Below are positions 23,929-25,887 of a stretch of 25,887 nucleotides of DNA, one piece after another. The stretch comes from JAYPAN01 sp038123715. GTDB lineage: Bacteria > Pseudomonadota > Alphaproteobacteria > RS24. Made by a program: the position numbers and the translations under genes. The stretch spans positions 1 through 25,887 of the forward strand of contig JAYPAN010000023.1 in the NCBI GenBank assembly GCA_038123715.1, given 5' to 3'. Each line of letters opens with the position of its first letter. Position 1 is the first letter of the stretch. The notes beneath the pieces were generated by a model. That model was given only the letters and a program-made list of their open reading frames with translations. It had not been told where the DNA came from and did not search any database.

Positions 23929-24360
23929 TCAGGCCTCGGCGTTGGCTGTGCCTTCTTCTGCCGTAATCGGTGCGGTTGTTGCCGCCTCGGCTTTGGCTTT
24001 CTCGCTACGCACGCGCTTTTCGGCAATCCGGGCAGCCTTGCCGCGCAGACCGCGCAGATAATACAGCTTGGCACGGCGCACGCGACCGCGACGCACCAGC
24101 TCAATGCTGTCAACAAGCGGGCTGTAAATCGGGAATACCCGTTCCACGCCTTCGCCATAAGAGATTTTACGCACAGTGAAATTCTCATTCAGACCGCCAC
24201 CGGCGCGGGCAATGCACACGCCTTCAAAAGCCTGCAAACGCTCGCGCGTGCCTTCAATCACTTTGACATTCACGCGCAGCGTATCGCCCGGCTGAAAATC
24301 AGGCACTTGCTTGCCCGACGCCTGCATTTGCTCTTGCTCGAGTTCGTCAATCAGGTTCAT
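23929..24360 (-). CDS. rplS: 50S ribosomal protein L19
   Basis: Large-subunit protein at the 30S-50S interface. There are 143 residues: the conserved core (about 1-115) has DFQPGDTLRVNVKVIEG, ERLQAFEGVCIARAGGGLNENFTVRKISYGEGVERVFP, and RRGRVRRAKLYYLRGLRGKAARI. It is followed by an Ala/Glu/Thr-rich tail common in alphaproteobacteria. ATG at 24360 follows AGGTG. The 115-bp gap to trmD holds a small hairpin and could carry its own promoter or autoregulatory leader. Confidence 0.97.
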   Translation of the reverse strand: MNLIDELEQEQMQASGKQVPDFQPGDTLRVNVKVIEGTRERLQAFEGVCIARAGGGLNENFTVRKISYGEGVERVFPIYSPLVDSIELVRRGRVRRAKLYYLRGLRGKAARIAEKRVRSEKAKAEAATTAPITAEEGTANAEA

Positions 24361-24384
24361 TTTGGCACCTATCGAAAATCACGA

Positions 24385-24402
24385 AATGGCTCTCCGGCCA
24401 TT
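24385..24402 (-). promoter_or_regulatory. Hairpin in rplS leader
   Basis: AATGGC, loop of six, GCCATT: a perfect 6-bp stem in the 115-bp trmD-rplS gap, about 25-42 nt upstream of the rplS ATG. Ribosomal-protein leaders often bind their own product; whether this one does is unknown. It does not cover the AGGTG ribosome-binding site. Confidence 0.3.
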
Positions 24403-24475
24403 CAAGTTGCAGGCATTTACCACGCCATGACCGGCCTGTCACCCCTTTAATGCAAGAAAAATGAACAGTTTCCGT

Positions 24476-25186
24476 TTATTCGGGCTGATTTTTTTTGCGC
24501 CATTGCGCCCATAAATCGGGGCGGCGGGTTTTGGTTATCTCGTGCGTTTGCTGCTTGCGCCATTCGGCAATTTTGCCATGATCGCCGGACAGCAGGATTT
24601 CCGGTATGGCGCGCCCTTCCCACTCAGCCGGACGGGTATAATGGGGATATTCAAGCAGCCCGTCGGCAAAACTTTCTTCATGCGCCGAAGCGGCTGCGCC
24701 CATCACACCGGGCAAGAGCCGCACCACCGCATCGGTCATCGCCAGCGCGGCCGGTTCACCGCCCGACAACACATAGTCCCCCAGCGAAACTTCAATCGCC
24801 GCACGCGCCTCGACCACGCGCGCATCAATGCCTTCAAACCGGTTGCAAAAAAACACCGCACCTTTGCCTTCAGCCAGTTTGGCGGCCATTTGCTGCGTAA
24901 AGGGCGCGCCGCGCGGGCTGGGCATCAGCAGGGGCATGTCCGGTGCTTGCGCGCGCACCGCATCAATGGCGGCAGCGGCGATATCAGCCCGCAGCACCAT
25001 GCCAGCGCCGCCGCCAGCCGGTGTGTCATCGACATTTTTGTGTTTGCCTTCACCAAAATCGCGCAAATCATGCGCCGTGCAGTGCCATAGGCCGCTTTGC
25101 AAAGCGCGTCCGGCCAGACTATGCCCCAAACTGCCGGGAAACATGTCCGGAAACAGCGTAATAAAATGCGCCTGCCAGCCACTCAT
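24476..25186 (-). CDS. trmD: tRNA (guanine37-N1)-methyltransferase
   Basis: Methylates G37 next to the anticodon of tRNAs reading CNN/UGG-type codons, preventing +1 frameshifts. A SPOUT-class trefoil-knot enzyme of 236 residues. Seen: FPDMFPG near the start, PAGGGAGMV (about 57-64), CNRFEGIDAR (about 114-123), and the AdoMet-binding knot SLGDYVLSGGEPAALAMTDAV (about 134-154). ATG at 25186 overlaps the rimM stop as ATGA, indicating coupled translation. rplS follows after 115 bp. Confidence 0.97.
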   Translation of the reverse strand: MSGWQAHFITLFPDMFPGSLGHSLAGRALQSGLWHCTAHDLRDFGEGKHKNVDDTPAGGGAGMVLRADIAAAAIDAVRAQAPDMPLLMPSPRGAPFTQQMAAKLAEGKGAVFFCNRFEGIDARVVEARAAIEVSLGDYVLSGGEPAALAMTDAVVRLLPGVMGAAASAHEESFADGLLEYPHYTRPAEWEGRAIPEILLSGDHGKIAEWRKQQTHEITKTRRPDLWAQWRKKNQPE

Positions 25187-25725
25187 GGCGTTGTCGCCTC
25201 TTTATCGTCGCTTGCGTCAGTTTCAGCGCGCGCCTCGGTTTCCGGCGGCAACAGCACGGTCAACCGCCCATTTGCCAAATCAATTTCCGGCACAATGGCG
25301 CGGGTGAACGGCACAAAGCGGTCGCCAATCTCCAGCAAATCACCGGCGCCGAAATCATGCACGGCCAGCACCCGCCCCAAATAATCGCCATCCGGCGTCA
25401 GTGCTTTCAATCCGACCAAATCGGCGTGATAAAATTCTTCCGCATCATCCAGTGACGGCAGGCGGTCGCGCGGCACACATAATTCCGTGCCGCGCAACGC
25501 TTCGGCGGCGTCGCGATTGGTGATGCCAATGATTTTTATGCGCGCACCAGCCTTGTCAGGCTTAACCCATTTCAGCTCAAATTGCCGGTCGCCATTGCGT
25601 GTGGACAGCGCGCCATAAGCCCCCAGCTCAAGCGGGTCGGCACAAAAAGTCTTGACCCGCATACCCCCATGCACGCCATGTGGCGCGACAATTACGCCAA
25701 GCACAAGCATGGGGGCGTCGGCCAT
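25183..25725 (-). CDS. rimM: Ribosome maturation factor RimM
   Basis: Assists 30S head assembly and binds S19. There are 180 residues: an N-terminal RimM domain beginning LVLGVIVAPHGVHGGMRVKTF with the conserved G-x-x-x-G-V-x-G pattern, RGTELCVPRDRLP, then a PRC-barrel domain (about 97-160) with EFYHADLVGLKAL and FVPFTRAIVPEIDL. A variable acidic tail (about 161-180) ends the protein. ATG at 25725 is two bases after the upstream stop codon, and its own stop overlaps trmD, as in the usual rpsP-rimM-trmD-rplS operon. Confidence 0.95.
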   Translation of the reverse strand: MADAPMLVLGVIVAPHGVHGGMRVKTFCADPLELGAYGALSTRNGDRQFELKWVKPDKAGARIKIIGITNRDAAEALRGTELCVPRDRLPSLDDAEEFYHADLVGLKALTPDGDYLGRVLAVHDFGAGDLLEIGDRFVPFTRAIVPEIDLANGRLTVLLPPETEARAETDASDDKEATTP

Positions 25726-25727
25726 GA

Positions 25728-25887
25728 CTAATCGGCCTTTTCTTCCTCGGCGGGTGCTTCTTCCGCAGCAGCTTCCTCAGCGGGTGTTTCCTCGGCGGGT
25801 GCTTCTTCCGCAGCAGCTTCTTCAGCGGGTGTTTCCTCGGCGGGTGCTTCTTCCGCAGCAGCTTCTTCAGCCGGAGCCTCTTCCGCA
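25728..25887 (-). CDS. rpsP: Probable 30S ribosomal protein S16, C-terminal tail only
   Basis: Only the last 52 codons are in the window, ending ...AEEEKAD at a TAG two bases before rimM. The visible part is a low-complexity Ala/Glu/Pro/Thr tail with no S16 core, so the identity rests on position: rpsP precedes rimM in this operon, and alphaproteobacterial S16 often has an Ala/Glu-rich extension. The tail contains about three copies of a 15-residue unit (AEEAPAEETPAEEAA). It is strongly acidic, unlike the basic core expected upstream. Confidence 0.75.
   Translation of the reverse strand, partial: AEEAPAEEAAAEEAPAEETPAEEAAAEEAPAEETPAEEAAAEEAPAEEEKAD
25748..25887. repeat. 45-bp in-frame tandem repeat in rpsP tail
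   Basis: The unit beginning CGGCGGGTGC starts at 25748, 25793 and 25838, an exact 45-bp period. The first two units differ at one position (C/T). The third decays after about 35 bases and the window ends. The period is a multiple of three, so copy-number change would lengthen or shorten the protein tail without a frameshift. Confidence 0.85.

Noticed and set aside
25748..25887. CRISPR-like direct repeats
   Set aside because: The 45-bp units abut with no spacers and are in frame within a coding tail.

Overview
The window looks like chromosomal core sequence from an alphaproteobacterium. Supporting signs are the LDH-type malate dehydrogenase next to zapE, the mdh/sucCDAB/lpdA order, sdhCDAB downstream of mesaconyl-CoA hydratase and a malyl-CoA thioesterase-like gene, the rpsP-rimM-trmD-rplS block with an Ala/Glu-rich S16 tail, and leuCDB-asd. 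The exact order or family cannot be fixed from the sequence alone. All complete genes but one (pdxY-like, 18823-19665) lie on the minus strand, so the natural reading direction is from high to low coordinates. No intergenic gap exceeds about 170 bp. I saw no tRNA, rRNA, CRISPR array, insertion sequence or prophage gene.

Layout in transcription order: (1) 25887-23929: rpsP (partial, with a 45-bp repeat in its 3' end), rimM, trmD and rplS, the ribosomal/tRNA-modification block. (2) 23861-19662: leuC, leuD, leuB and asd, for leucine and aspartate-family amino acids, tightly packed with overlapping stops and starts. (3) 18823-19665 (+): a pyridoxal-kinase-like gene, convergent with asd and divergent from the next gene. 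(4) 18762-16816: an Mcl2-like malyl-CoA thioesterase and mesaconyl-CoA hydratase (ethylmalonyl-CoA pathway). (5) 16711-13294: sdhC, sdhD, sdhA and sdhB (complex II), with an unusual hairpin that buries the sdhC ribosome-binding site. (6) 13235-12131: arsC and an AqpS-like aquaglyceroporin, a two-gene arsenic module inside the TCA-cycle region. (7) 12097-10949: zapE. (8) 10860-9898: mdh. (9) 9763-8654: a membrane-anchored metallo-beta-lactamase-fold hydrolase of unknown role. (10) 8482-676: sucC, sucD, sucA, sucB and lpdA, the whole succinyl-CoA synthetase and 2-oxoglutarate dehydrogenase set. (11) 2-514 (+): the 3' end of xerC, convergent with lpdA. The xerC-lpdA gap is bounded by near-perfect inverted repeats that include both stop codons.

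Functionally, most of the window carries carbon from 2-oxoglutarate to oxaloacetate: OGDH, succinyl-CoA synthetase, succinate dehydrogenase and malate dehydrogenase (fumarase is not here). The mch/mcl2-like pair joins this at succinate/malate: in the ethylmalonyl-CoA pathway its products are glyoxylate plus propionyl-CoA and malate. Most of the content is ordinary core metabolism. The items most worth a second look are non-coding: the sdhC leader hairpin, the inverted repeats between xerC and lpdA, short dyads in the sucA and mdh leaders, and the placement of the ars and MBL genes.
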